Source: Oleoguttula mirabilis (lineage: Eukaryota > Ascomycota > Dothideomycetes > Mycosphaerellales > Teratosphaeriaceae). From it: 64,000 nt of DNA. This document shows, piece by piece, positions 21,910-33,524 of this stretch (positions within the stretch are counted from its first letter, which is position 1; each line of letters opens with the position of its first letter). The translations under genes were made by a program, and so were the position numbers. The stretch is taken from contig JAVFHQ010000036.1 in assembly GCA_035135055.1 (NCBI GenBank), positions 62,001 through 126,000 on the forward strand, given 5' to 3'. The notes beneath the pieces are model-generated. The model ran no database searches. It was not told the DNA's origin and was given only the letters and a program-made list of their open reading frames with translations.

Positions 21910-24900
21910 TCAGCTCAGATCAAACCCAGCCCCACTGTTCACCGCAGCCAACAGCTTCTGCCTCAACGTCTCCTCGCTCCGGTACATCGGCAGCTTGAGC
22001 AGATTGACGCACGTGCTGGTCGTCGGGTACCGGTTCTCATCCGACCCGGAGTCCCGAATGCTGAAGCGCGGATTCAGCTGGCCGAACCCCAACAGCGGAC
22101 CCCGCGGCGTCGACGTGACGAACTTGAGCACCTTGCGCCGCTCGGCATCGGGCAGGGTGGCCAGCACGTGCCAGAAGAGCTGGATGGACGGGTGTTCCTG
22201 GCCGTCGTCGCCGATGACGTACGTGCCGCCGTAGAGCGTGTTGCGCCGCAGGTCCACGACGTTGATCTCGGCCGCCGCGCCGCCGATCAGCGTCTGCAGC
22301 TCGGCCTGGTTGAACATGCTGAGCCAGCTCGGCTGCACAATACTGCTCAGGCCCTTGAGGAAGGCGTGGGTCTGCTGCGCCGACTGGCCTTGGAGGCGGT
22401 ACCACGACATGCGGTTGATGTAGGTCAGTCTCGACTGGCTGTCCGCCGTGACGAGCTTGTTGGCGCCGCCCGGTATGAGCTCCCGCTCGATGACCTGCTT
22501 GTGATCTTCGTCCGGCCCCACCAGATCGTCGACCGTGAAGGTGAGTCCAAAGTCCTCCACCTGCTCCGCAGGCGCGTTCTTCAATGCGAGAAGGCCGCGG
22601 TATAGGCCTTCGTCCAGCTCGCGGAGATCATTGATGGTGGCTCTATACCCGCTTTCCATGGACGCTGAGTTGGCTCCGCCGGTCAACGACCACTTCTTCA
22701 GGAAGAAACCCGCGAAACTGACGTCGACCAGGATGCCTTCATACAGGCACTTGCCGATGATACGGCCAAGGAACTCGTACTGTTGCAGCAGATTCCTGAC
22801 CTCGGCTCTCGATCCTGGCTGGTTGTCACGGAGACCCATGGACCGGAGCTTGACCTTGAGGTCTTCGATCACAGTGGGGTTGGGGTACAGAAGATGCCTA
22901 TCGTTCTCCACGAAGTAAGCGTGTTCGATGTTTTCGTTGGCCGGATCGAAAGCTTGGCTGATGACACTGGTCAGGAACTCCTTTGTCACGCCACCGCCAT
23001 CGATACCTGAAAAGCTTGTCAGCATATCGCATCTCATAAGACCACACAGTCAAAAAACCGCCGCGCAGGACGCCGGAGTGTAGCAGCGCCAGCGCGTGGG
23101 AGAGGAGAGGCTTGCAACTTACCAGCTTCCTGAATATCGAACTCATCAACGAAAGTGATCTGTATGGGCTCCTTCAGATCAGACCCGAGCTCGTAAAACT
23201 GCTCAAAGGCGTCCGCGAACTCGTTCTTCCGCCTGATCTTGGCATGGTGGCGAGCAAGTAGATCACGCGGTGGCATCCCGTTCGGCGGAGCGAACATCAT
23301 GCTCTGGCGCCACAGATCAGGGTCGACGTAGCCGTTCCGGCGCTTCTCCTGGTCCAGCTGGACGAACTGCCGGAAGATCTCTACGCGCGTGGTGAAGGGT
23401 ATGAAGAATGGCCTAGTCGAGGAGTCAGCTGTGTATCTCTACGGAGCAAAACAGTGCAGTTCGCCCCCGGTAGGGTACGCTAGTGGCCGGACAGCTATTT
23501 GCTGCTTGAGAGAGGCTTACATGTTCTGCAAGATCTCCAATCTCGGCGCCACAGACTCGAGGTACCGCTTTCGCGATGCCTTCCTCTGTGCCCTTTCTCG
23601 CGCGTTCTGCGAGCGCAGCAGACTTGCATACCCTGCCGCTGTGCCGCGACGTCCACCACCACCGCCGCCAGGCAGTGTGGGACCTGCGAATAGCCCTCCC
23701 GACCCCTCGAGATCTTCGTCAGACTCGGGATCATCCTTGTCATCGTCATCCTGGTCCTGCACTAGATGACGTGACTCTTCTTCCGCAACTACACCCGGTA
23801 TGAACGAGGTCATATCGAATCGATCAGTCATGAGCCAGTGGTTTGCCGGGAGGAAATGCCGCCGAGAGTCACGCTCGTAGATCGCGCGAAGCAGGCCGGT
23901 CGTCAAGCCCTTGAGGTAGTCGATCGTCAACCCAGGCAGACCAGCGAGCGTGAGCGGCTTGCTCTCGATAGCAGCCGCCTTGAAGGCAGGCTCCGCCGTC
24001 TTGCCAAAGTGCCGGCCGAGGCTCAGAGTACTCGCATCACTTCCCGCGGCATCAACAGTTGAGTTGAGCTCCGAGGCGTTGAAGTACAGCGTGAAGCCAA
24101 GGTTCTTGAGGAACGTCACCAGATCACCAACTTCTCCAATCGGTATCGCATTGTTGCGTCCGCTGCCGCTGCCCATAAACTCCTCGTCATCCATGATCTT
24201 GAGAAGGAATGTGTACAGCTCCAGGAACACCATGATGACCGTCCAGTCATCTTTCTGCTGGGCCGTCGTTGGCGAAGCCTTCAGTAACGACAACACGCTC
24301 CGGGAGTTCTGCCAGATGGTACGGAATAGCGTGTTTACCTTGGTCGCGTCCCAGAAGTATCGGGTGGCCGGCAGGTTGTTAGAGGGCTCCGTGGATGTTG
24401 GACCTAGATATAGCCACATCCGGATGTCATCGGCACGCCGCGGGAAGCATCTCAGCAGTGTCAGGGCGTAGCTTGCGAGCAGCTGTGCGCCATCGTTGTC
24501 TTGAGAGGCCGCATTCTTCGTAAGGAGATTGCGGATTGAATCCTGATTGATCAGACTAGTGATCTGCTCATGTAGGTAGGCGTTCAACGGCAGTCCAGTA
24601 GCCACTTTGGTCAGGATGTCGCGGTCGAACGTCAAGTTCTCCATGTCGATGGGCGCGGAATCAAAGTCGACATCTTCCGCAAGGCTGCCTAGCAAGCGTG
24701 ATACCGCTGAGATGTACGATGCGTTGTTGGATCCACCGACCAGGGCTATGAGGTTGCCCAGCAGCCAGAGTCTTGACCGAATTGGTGGATCCCGCGAGTT
24801 GAGATTCGCTGTCGTGCTACGCTGGAAGTCGGTCGACCTCTGAATCCCAAGCGCTTCACAGAGTGCCACCGCGTCGATGGCGGAGTGCAATAGTTTCAAC

Positions 24901-25634
24901 ATGCCTGAGTCGAGCGGCGTCTCCAGCAAGACTGCAAGACCTACGTAGGCCTGGGAGGTGCTCTGCAGTGGTGCGACCAAGGCGGTTTGCAGAGCATCAG
25001 TCGGCACATCCTTGAGCGACGTCAGAGTCTCATAGTACGAGATCGCGTCTTGCTGGTCGATGTTGCCTGCTTTCCGGATTGAAAAGGCCAGTACGGTCAA
25101 CAGTGTCCGATCTAGCTCCAGGTCGGGGGATGTCCTTGCACGGAGGGCAGCTGTGCAAGCTCTCGAGAGCCTCAGATATGCTTCGGGCCACGGTCCATCG
25201 CTACAAGACGCAGCTCCGCCGCCGCCCGCCGTAGCCATCTGCCGCATGCCATACCATGCTAATCGTCTCACATCTTCTTTGGGTTGGTAGAATAGCAGCA
25301 GCCTTCGCAGCTGCTTCAGCGCATCCTCTGGGGAGGCATAAACACCGTTTCCTGCCGACGCCTTCGGCCCGTGCTCCTCCAGATCATCCCATATCTGTCT
25401 CCACGCCTTGAACGTCTTCCGCCGTGCGCTGTGGCCGCGCCAGACCCGCTGTATTCGTGACGAAGCCTGGAGCCTTTCGCGGTGCTGCTGTCTGTTCGCT
25501 CGGTCCTGCTGCGCGGAGGCTATCGCTGATGGTGGACCACCGACGGGTGAAGAAGAGGCGAACGGGTTGGTGGGACGGCCGGAGAGGTTGATCTGTCTAG
25601 GCCGTCGCCCGGAGCCAGTAAAGGACTGGTACAT
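21910..25634 (-). CDS. HUL5: HECT-type E3 ubiquitin ligase, Hul5/UBE3C family
   Basis: Hul5/UBE3C elongates ubiquitin chains on proteasome-bound and misfolded substrates. Three exons, 25634-23521, 23412-23123 and 23006-21910, join in frame to 1166 residues, the expected size. An N-terminal IQ-like motif (SRIQRVWRGHSARRK, residues about 60-75) follows a basic leader, as in the family. The HECT domain fills the last 380 residues: FFIPFTTRVEIF at the exon 1/2 junction, ITFVDEFDIQEAG then IDGGGVTKEFLTS across intron 2, FEYLG-type EFLGRIIGKCLYEGILVD, and the catalytic loop TSTCVNLLKLP with Cys 1134, 32 residues before the end. Both introns have strong gtaag donors. No lesion is seen. The 5' end faces the first BTB gene across 0.4 kb. 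Confidence 0.93.
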
Positions 25635-26027
25635 TTCGCATTATCTGATGGGTTTAATGGGCGCAGGTGAGGCAGCTATCATAAGACTATGGTGTGGTTG
25701 TGGGAGTGAGCAGCGCAAGCGCAAGCCGCCACTGCCTGATCGTGGATGTTTCGAGAGCATGTCGCCTTTGATCATTCATTCACGTAACCACCTAACGGGG
25801 CTTACGCGCCCAAACCCCGGCCGCAGCTTTGCCGAGGCTTGCAACGTGGGACTCCCTGACCGTCCTGCGCAACACATCGCGCTCTGCACAACGAGTTCCA
25901 CTGAGTGCCCGGCGCCCGCCCGTAGATCGTTCCATGCCATACGTAAACCGAGCAGTCATGGGGGGGAAGGCGCGCATAGGAGAGTCCGAGGACTTGCTGA
26001 TGCATAGGCAACAAGTCCATATTTTCC
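25635..26027. promoter_or_regulatory. shared upstream region HUL5 / BTB gene 1
   Basis: A divergent spacer of 393 bases between the two start codons, so the promoters probably overlap. No element could be identified with confidence. Confidence 0.4.
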
Positions 26028-27007
26028 ATGCCTGAGCGAACGTCCAGCGAGCATGCGAGCAGCAAGCCCATTGGGAAAGATCTGGCAAAGCCGTTTCAAC
26101 AGTTCCACAAGTAAGTCTGTCCCGCTGCACCACTGGCATGCGCTGCGCTTGCGCACCATACGGTAGCAACCTCAGCGGCGAGAGGGTTACGGTTATTGTA
26201 GGCCAAGACCAGGAGCAGGTTGAATTCAATTTCCCCAAGGCTCTTTTGTGCTCGCGTTCTGCATGGTTTGACACGGCGTTCCGCGAGGGCCGCTTCGTTG
26301 AGGGCAAGGCCGGCCGCATCACCCTCCCAGACGACTCGCCTTCTGCGTTTATGGCGTTTGAGTACTACGTGTACTTCGAAGATCTCGCGTACGTCGATCT
26401 AATGTCATTGCCCGACGATCACGATGAGTGGCGCGAGCATTTCGAGCATTGCATTGAGGTGTGGGTGCTGGGCGACAAGTATCACATGCCTGGCCTGCAA
26501 AACACCATCATGCTGCGGGCTTGCGAAGTTCTCAAACGGAAGATGGATACCGTGTTCTCTTTAGACGCACTCACACTGTGCTTCCAGCACAGTACTCGGG
26601 GCTCACCGCTACGCAAAATAGCCGCCGACTACATCGTCCACAAGATTGAGTGCGAAGGTATGAGGATTGATGACTGGGAACTCTGCTTCGGCTTCGATGG
26701 CTTCTTCGCCGAAATTTATGAGTCGAAGAGTTGCTTTCACGACCTACCTAGCCATGACTTTCCCCGGTACAAGAAGGCCGTCAGCTATGGGGACCTCTTC
26801 AGGGTGAGTGATTGGAAGACCCATGAAGACGCACCGACTGCACAAGGCTACAACGATTGGCAGCCCACCCGAAACTGCGAGGAATGTGGACTTTGGGATG
26901 CTTGTGTCTTTGACACCAATAGGCCTCACCCCTGTGGGGGTAGGCAGTGTCACTTTCACGCCGGACATTTCGAGACGCTTTGCAGTGCCTGCTACAACGA
27001 ACGATAA
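26028..27007 (+). CDS. BTB/POZ protein with C-terminal Cys-rich cluster (array member 1)
   Basis: BTB domains dimerise and often act as Cullin-3 substrate adaptors; the role of this fungal subgroup is unknown. Exons 26028-26110 and 26176-27007 give 304 residues. The first exon was found by its phase-2 donor (ttccacaa then gtaagt) matching the other two array members. The BTB fold begins at ERVTVIVGQDQE, with ALLCSRSAWFDTAFREGRF, ITLPDDSPSAF and EVWVLGDKYHMPGLQN. A BACK-like helical part follows (LCFQHSTRGSPLRKIAADYI). The tail is a Cys/His cluster starting CEECG and ending CSACYNER at the C-terminus, with CGGRQCHFH between, so a small zinc-binding module is likely (inference). The longer ORF starting at 26138 lies partly in the intron and was not used. 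Confidence 0.82.
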
Positions 27008-27316
27008 GGCAGACTACTGCTGTGACGCTCGCTAAGCGGGGTCGGGCAGATTCGTGAAGGCACGTCGAGATGAAGCCACACCGTTCTTTGTGGAACTGGC
27101 GCTAGCACCTGCTGCTGTTTGGCGACAGACATGAACTTCACTTCGAGTGAGACCATGCAGGATTCCCACAACTTTCGCCGATAGGTCTCCAGCCGAAGCA
27201 AACTCCAGTCTCGGTCTCTTGACATCTCCAGGAACCTCTCGACACACATGCATGACATACCAACTGACGTCGCGACTGGCTCACGATCGGGTGACGCTTC
27301 CTCGACCTCTGACACG

Positions 27317-28274
27317 ATGGAACCAATCAACCGCTTCGTAGAGTGCGTACTGTATCCCGTGTTCAGATGATTGCACTACCTCCTGCTGACATCGCTCAAG
27401 ACAGATGCACGGCGACAAAGTCACAGTGACTGTCGGCCAGGACGAGGCAAAGAAGACGTTCACCGTTTCTAAAGAGCTTCTCTGCTCGCAGTCGAAATGG
27501 TTCGCTAAGGCCCTGGATGGTCGGTTCAAGGAAGGCATCACCGGCACTGTTGAGCTACCACACGACTCGTCACAAGTCTTCGCTGCCTTCTATTACCATC
27601 TGCATCACCGTGTCCTGGCGTTCACTCCACTTGACACGATGTCAAAGCCGCTCGAGCTGCAGCTGCTGGAGTGCCTCAATATCTGGATCTTCGGCGACAA
27701 GTATGAATTGCCGGGCCTGCAGAACTGCGCAAGCCTGAGGGCATGCGAGATGATGGCAGAAGATACGGCACTCAGCATGCCCACCATGCAAGCCTGCTTT
27801 GAGCGTACCGCAAGAGGCTCACCGATCCGCTGCCTGCTTGCAGAGTACATTGTCAAGAAGGTTGAGACTGATGGCGATTATATTGGGGAATATGATGATA
27901 TTGCCGGTATCCACGGATCTCTGAGTGAGCTGTATGAAGCGCAGAGATTCTACCATTCAGAGGTTGGAAAGAGAGATTTTCCACGTTACGGCAAGCCGCT
28001 GAAGTACAGCTCTCTGTTCTACACTCCTTCAGACGGCGGGGCCGAGGACTTTGGAGCACAGACCGGCGACAACATGGAGGGCTACGAAGACGGGGATACT
28101 GCAGCCACCTACAGCAGCTGTTGGGATACTGACCCATCGTGTGAGGACTGTGGCGACTCCCCCGGCGAGAAGTACTGCAAACGTTGTGAATCTAGTGGGT
28201 GCTACACCAAACCGACTTGCCGAGTGTGCGGCTTGGACGATCAGAAGACATTGTGTTATGGCTGCATCTTGTAG
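27317..28274 (+). CDS. BTB/POZ protein with C-terminal Cys-rich cluster (array member 2)
   Basis: Exons 27317-27342 and 27401-28274 give 299 residues. Exon 1 is only 26 bases (MEPINRFVE) and ends in the same phase, just before the BTB domain, as in member 3. The acceptor is ctcaag, which adds QMHGDKVTVTVG. BTB landmarks: ELLCSQSKWFAKALDGRF, VELPHDSSQVFAAFYYHL, NIWIFGDKYELPGLQN; then ACFERTARGSPIRCLLAEYI. The Cys-rich tail is the fullest of the three: CEDCG, CKRCESSGC, CRVCG and a terminal CYGCIL. The same order of elements in all three genes shows tandem duplication. The gene begins about 310 bases after member 1. A cytoplasmic or nuclear adaptor role is inference. Confidence 0.82.
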
Positions 28275-28574
28275 CAAGGCGCAGTGTCTGGTGCTCAAGG
28301 AGCTCCAAGAAGCGACCATGGGACGCGATGAGTAGTTCGCAGGAGCCCGATGGCAGCTTGAGATGGCAGATTTCAAGTGCGGGAAGCTTCAACAAGCTTC
28401 AGAAGTCAAACGCCATCATGTTTGCATGCAATCACGTTCCAGCCATCCCGCACGCCAGTTCCTCTTCTAGCTGCATCATTTCGTATCATCTCGGAGAAAG
28501 GGACTGCTAGGAACCAATAGACGCATCCAGAGGGCGTATGTCTGTCCCTGTGAAACCATGCTGTAGCTGACATG

Positions 28575-29180
28575 CCATTCCACAGCGATCAAGCGACGCT
28601 CAACTTCAGCGAAATTGACGACCGCATGATATTGTCGGTCTTGAAGGACCTCCCCTACACGGGCCCGCGGTTCGACGACCAGCTCACTATCGCCCACATC
28701 AAGGAAGGCCAAACGCAGACAAGATGGTTCACCACAGGCGTTCGAATACTCCCACTACTATATCTAAAATAAAGACATCGCCTTGAGTACTGTGCCTACT
28801 GGCAGCAATGAAGAATCGCAAGCGCTCGTGCAGGGGCTGTCCGATTTGTCGATCTCCTGCGACAGGCACCAGATACTAGGGTTAGAGAACTGTGCCTTAT
28901 GGCAACTGGCAGAGACGCTGGACGTGAGCCGGCGGGACATCAACAGCAGAGTGCAGGCTCAGTCATTTGTATTTCGTGCACCAGCTATGCGAGCTCCGGA
29001 TCTTGGGCGACATGTATCGCATCCATGGCCTGCGGACCTGCGCTATGGACCATTTGACGGAGGATAGCAGGAGGAATCAGCATAGCAGTGACTTGCAGCC
29101 GCTCATGGCGGAGGAGACGGTGAAACTGCGCTTTGACGTGACACCGAAGGAGTCGGGGCTGCGTACGGTCTGCGGGTAGG
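28575..29180 (+). pseudogene. decayed BTB/POZ paralogue in the array
   Basis: Pieces of the same BTB protein are readable in shifting frames. FDDQLTIAHIKEGQTQT (about 28672-28725) matches the FDKALKQGHFQEGETNT region of member 3. A frame change then gives DGSPQAFEYSHYYI followed by TAA and NKDIAL, corresponding to DDSPSAFMAFEYYVYFEDLA in member 1. Further on, another frame reads CELRILGDMYRIHGLRTC (about 28986-29040), the counterpart of the LGDKYHMPGLQN motif. There are thus at least two frameshifts and one stop, and no Cys-rich tail can be found. The position between members 2 and 3 fits an old tandem copy. Confidence 0.75.
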
Positions 29181-29476
29181 CACGCAGTAATCAAACCCAA
29201 GACCTACAGTCGAGAACGTAAGGCAATGTAGCACAGTCGCCACAGCGTGCAACATAGATAGCATGGTCCAGAGCGCGGTTCTTCAGTGCATGATGTAGGA
29301 CGGTGGCGTGTTCACATGCTTCTGTATCACATGCTTCATATCCGTGCGTCGAAGTGCTTACATCTTCACAGCATCTCTCTACCTTCTGATTCTTTCTGAT
29401 GCTACAGTCTAGCAGCACCAACTTGTTTGCTCCAAGTCAAAGTAGGCAACCTCGCCTATCAGAGTTCAAACCAACA

Positions 29477-30417
29477 ATGTCCGCAGCACAAGCTTTCTAC
29501 GAGTGAGCACGATCGACCTCCACCATGCGCTCAAGCTGACTCGTTGCAGTACACTCCACGGTCCGCAAGTTACTGTCATGGTTGGCAATCCAGGAAGTGA
29601 CACGTACCAGGTCTTCAAAGTGCCGAAGCCATTGCTATGCGCCTTCGCCTGGTTCGACAAAGCTTTGAAGCAGGGTCACTTCCAGGAAGGCGAAACGAAC
29701 ACCATCGCTCTTCCCGAGGATCCAACCCACGCCTTCAGCTCCTTCCATTACTACATATACCATCACGACGTGGTGTTCCCGGAGAGGCCAACGGAGGGAC
29801 GGCCGCTCGAGGGGTACCTGTACGAGCTATGCGAGCACTGGATTTTTGGCGACAAGTACCACATCGGCGGCCTGCAGAACATCGCGACGTACGAGTTGTG
29901 CACCGTACTCACGTCGTACGAGGACATGACCGACGAGACATTACGGCTTTGCTACGAATGCACGATTCCGGAATCTCCGCTCAGAATCATTATCGCAGAT
30001 TACGTTGTCAATAACGTCGAGAACCTCGGTGTATACATGGGTGATTACGAGTTCCTTGGAGTGTTTGAGGGCTTCATCAACGATATCTGGAATGCCAAGG
30101 ACGCCTTCCACGAGAGCAAACTCCAAGAGGACGGCGAGTCCAACTTCCCACGTTTCATCAAGCCGTACAAGAACAGCGAGCTGTTCGAGGTAGAGGTGGA
30201 ACCGGCGGAGGCGATGCGCATACCGTACACCTCACGCGCAGTCTGGCGTGGGGACTGGCCGGGCGTCACATGCACACATTGCGGCGACAGCGAAGCGAAG
30301 CTTTTCTGCCCGGGCAACAATGCGAAAGCTTACGGCACAGCATGTTTCTATGGTGATGATGACCACATGATGCCATTCTGCGGCAAGTGCCTGAAGGACG
30401 AGGGCTGGCCGGCCTGA
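29477..30417 (+). CDS. BTB/POZ protein with C-terminal Cys-rich cluster (array member 3)
   Basis: Exons 29477-29502 and 29550-30417 give 297 residues. Exon 1 (MSAAQAFYD, 26 bases) and a 47-base intron (gtgagc ... gttgcag) precede LHGPQVTVMVGNPG. BTB landmarks: PLLCAFAWFDKALKQGHF, IALPEDPTHAFSSFHYYI, EHWIFGDKYHIGGLQN; then RLCYECTIPESPLRIIIADY. The tail has CTHCG, CPGNN, an isolated Cys and a final CGKCLKDEGW. It is the most divergent of the three in its loops but keeps every landmark and the intron position. An alternative start inside the intron (29503) was rejected. It is convergent with the FAT1-like gene, 430 bases away. Confidence 0.82.
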
Positions 30418-30847
30418 GGAGCTGGCAAGGAGGCGGATGTGGTGCGGACAAATCAAAATTACTCCTCAATACGACCATGCATAACGAGTCATAGATCTCC
30501 GATCATACTCATACTCCGGCGCAGTATGATTGCTTGAAGCGTCTCCAGTTGTGCAGGAAGAACAACGAAGTCCGTCACAACGCCGAGCATTCTCGCCTTC
30601 GTTGCTACCTTGCAATCCGCGATATGGAGCGTGGGGTGTAGGTGTGTGGTAGCGTACTAGTCAGCTACGGGCGTCGTGCGAGCAGTGCGGCCTTGCGGTA
30701 GGTACCACCCATACCAGTCATTGCCGTGCAAGCAACGCAGGCGTGCTGTCGTGTGGTCACTGCAGAGATTATATAGACGTACGAGCAGTTGAACTGGTCA
30801 TACCGACCTCAACACCCTCATCCAACCCCCCCGAAGTTGATGCAGTC
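30418..30847. other. convergent 3' region
   Basis: Spacer between the stop codons of BTB member 3 and the FAT1-like gene. It should contain both terminators; no gene is recognised. Confidence 0.5.
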
Positions 30848-32994
30848 TCACAACCTCGCCTCTCCCTTGGCCAGCATATCCCACTCTCCCCTCCGAAAAG
30901 CAACATACGACTGCGCCCCCGGCTTGCACCACAAAAACACATCATCGCCACCCTCCTTCTCGAGCGTCCCTACTTTGTCCGGATCGACGCCCTCCTGCCG
31001 CAGCCCAACTTTGTTCTGCTTGTGATTGTGGATATGCGAGCTGCGCGCCACAACCCGCAAGAAGACCGGAATGGCGTACCGTGGTAGGTTGGCCCGGCAA
31101 TAGCGCAGGAGCTCCTCCAGGTACTTCGAGTCCTGCACCGAGGACATCGATTCGAGATGCAGAGCGGCGCACCCAGCCCGACCTTCGTGGCCAGGGATAC
31201 TGACACCGTAGACATTCGCTTCCGCGATGCCGGGATACTTGCCGAGCACTTCCGCGACTTCGGCCGTCGACACATTCTCGGACTTCCAGCGGAAGGTATC
31301 GCCTAGCCGATCGAGGAAATACCAGTGTCCGTCATCACTGCGTCTCAAGGCATCGCCACTGCGGTAGTACAGATCACCTTTCGCAAAGACATCCGTCGCG
31401 AAGCGCTTATTCGTCGCCTCCTCGTTGCGCCAATACCCGCCGAAAACCTCCTTGTTCGGGACCGCCACGAGCATCTCACCGCCTTCCGCATAAGGCGTGC
31501 GCTGAGCGAAGCCGGTCCGCGGATCCCGCCAGATATCGCCCGTGTCGAAGTCGATGCGGACCGGGATGTAGACGTTCTCGAGCAATCTGCGGAACAGCAG
31601 ACCGTGATGTCCCACGCACCCACGAAGGTAAGGTCCACGGGCCCAGACAACAAGGCTGAAGACTCCCTCACTCGAGTTGAAGAACTCGGCCACCTCGGCG
31701 ATATTGAAGCGGGCCTGGAACTTTTCCCACACATCCGGGCGGAGTCCGTTGCCGTACGCCACCCGCAGCTTGTGCTGCCGCTCCAGCGGATGCGGGGGCG
31801 CGGCAAGCAGGTACCGCGCCGTCTCGCCGACGTAGATGAAGAGGGTGGACCCGGAGTCGTGGATGTCGGGCCAGAAGTTGGAGACGGAGAAGCGGGGCGC
31901 GATGGCGATGCCGATGCCGCCTAGCAGGGCGGTGAGGGAGGTGAGGAGGCCGGTGCCGTGGTAGAGGGGCATGGGGCTGTACCAGCAGTCCTTGCCCGGC
32001 ACGGTGGCGAAGGGGGGGTCGAAGTGCGAGCCCAGGAGGTGGGTGCGGGAGATTGTGAAGGGGCAGCCTTTGGGGAGGCCTGTGGTGGGACAAATATGAG
32101 CTTCATGGAACGCTCGGTGGAGCCACGGAAGATGCAGGCGGACTCACCTGTGGTGCCGGAGGTGTAGATTAGGCAGCAAGGCATATCGCCCGTCATGCCG
32201 CTCCGCCACTCGTCGCCCGGTACGACGGCCGGGCTGCCGCTCACCTCGTGCACCAGACTGGCATCCAGCGTAACGATCTTCGCGCCCTTGCGCTCGATCT
32301 CGGCTCTGCTCCCCCCGACGCGCTGCTGACACCCGCCATCCGCATCAACAATCAACAATTTCGTCTCGCAAACGTCCAGACAATGCATCAACGCCTTGCC
32401 CTCGAGGTTGTAGTTGATCAACGCCGGGCCGGCACCGATGCACAGCGTGGCGAACACCATCATCATGAACTCGGCGCTGTTGTGCAGATACATCGCCACC
32501 AGATCGCCCGGCCGGATCCCCTGGGCCAGCAGCCATTGCGCATACCGCGCCGTCTGGTCGTGGAACTCCCCGAACGTCAAAGAGCCGTCCCGGGTCCAGA
32601 TGGCGCGCTCCTTCGGTTGCCGAGCGCATGTATCGGCTAGGATGTACCAGGGTGAGACCCGGTCTTGCTTGACTGTGAGCCGACGATAGGCAGATTAGCT
32701 TTCGCTACTCAGCGCAACGCTACGTAGGCTGCCGCATCCGCATGCTCTTCCGTTGACACAGCGGTGGTGAGAAGGTGCGTACATACCCGCTTTCGCCCAT
32801 TCTCGCTCAGACTTCTGCAGCTTGAGTATAGTCTTGAGGTCTCGGCGGAGTTGGTACTTGCCATCCAGATAAGCAGCGGCAGCGGTCAAGCCGGCGCCTG
32901 CTGCAGCAGCAGCCGCTGTAAGAGCAGGTGTTCAGTACGATGGATCATCGGTAACCGGAGCTCTCACGGCATCATCTTTCTTACCAAGTGCCAT
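30848..32994 (-). CDS. FAT1: very-long-chain acyl-CoA synthetase / fatty acid transporter (Fat1 type)
   Basis: An ATP-dependent ligase that activates long and very-long-chain fatty acids to CoA esters and couples this to uptake. Four exons, 32994-32985, 32915-32787, 32672-32148 and 32079-30848, join to 631 residues, the usual size. The first exon encodes just MAL plus one base. A hydrophobic Ala-rich N-terminus (GAGLTAAAAYLDG) leads into LTFGEFHDQTARYAQWLL. The AMP-binding loop is IYTSGTTGLPKG, split by the third intron. The VLACS/FATP motif is present as YYRSGDALRRSDDGHWYFLD with RLGDTFRWKSENVST after it. The last three residues are ARL, which fits the PTS1 consensus (S/A/C-K/R/H-L), so peroxisomal targeting is plausible. 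No lesion is seen. Confidence 0.9.
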
Positions 32995-33524
32995 TACTAT
33001 TGCTTATGCTGTAGCTCTCGCACAACCAGAATCCCAGTGTGTGTAGAGGTAGGGCTTTTTGACACTGAGTCCCCTGCTCTACCGTCTCATCGCGAGGGCT
33101 AGTTGGGAAGGGACAAGAGTAGGTAAAGAAGGAGATGAGTGGATCGAAATTTTTGGCGACGCACAGATCAATAATCAGTGCTACGACTGAACACAGAGTA
33201 GTTTTCCGTCTGCCCAAGTAGTGATGCACGACGGTTGTGAGAAAGGAATCGAGGTCCTGTCTGGCCCGCGGCAGGTTTGAACCTCACTCACTCAACTTCC
33301 CCGCCGAACTTTGCCGAGGTACTTGCCCAAATCGGCCCACAGATCACGTGCGCATAATATATTTCAACGAGTCAGTTCAAGCGCATGCTCGATCGTGAGA
33401 GGGGAGAGAAGGTGGTGCAAAGAGAGCTTTCGCACAACCTTCTCGTCGCTTCGCGGCTAGGCAGAAGCCGCTTGCTTGCTTGCTTGCTGGCGCGCATACC
33501 CCCCGCCCCCATGCGATGGATCAA
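32995..33524. other. intergenic
   Basis: Upstream of FAT1 and downstream of the USP gene (both minus strand). A (GCTT)n microsatellite occurs at about 33470-33488. No gene is recognised. A GGTTCAAACC-like string near 33270 (minus strand) resembles a tRNA B box, but no T-arm stem forms. Confidence 0.5.

Noticed and set aside
26138..26175. start of BTB member 1 at 26138
   Set aside because: This segment fits an intron; the upstream exon gives the same intron position as the two paralogues.
33229..33310. possible tRNA (GGTTCAAACC-like B box, minus strand)
   Set aside because: The bases on both sides cannot form a T-arm stem and no acceptor stem is found.
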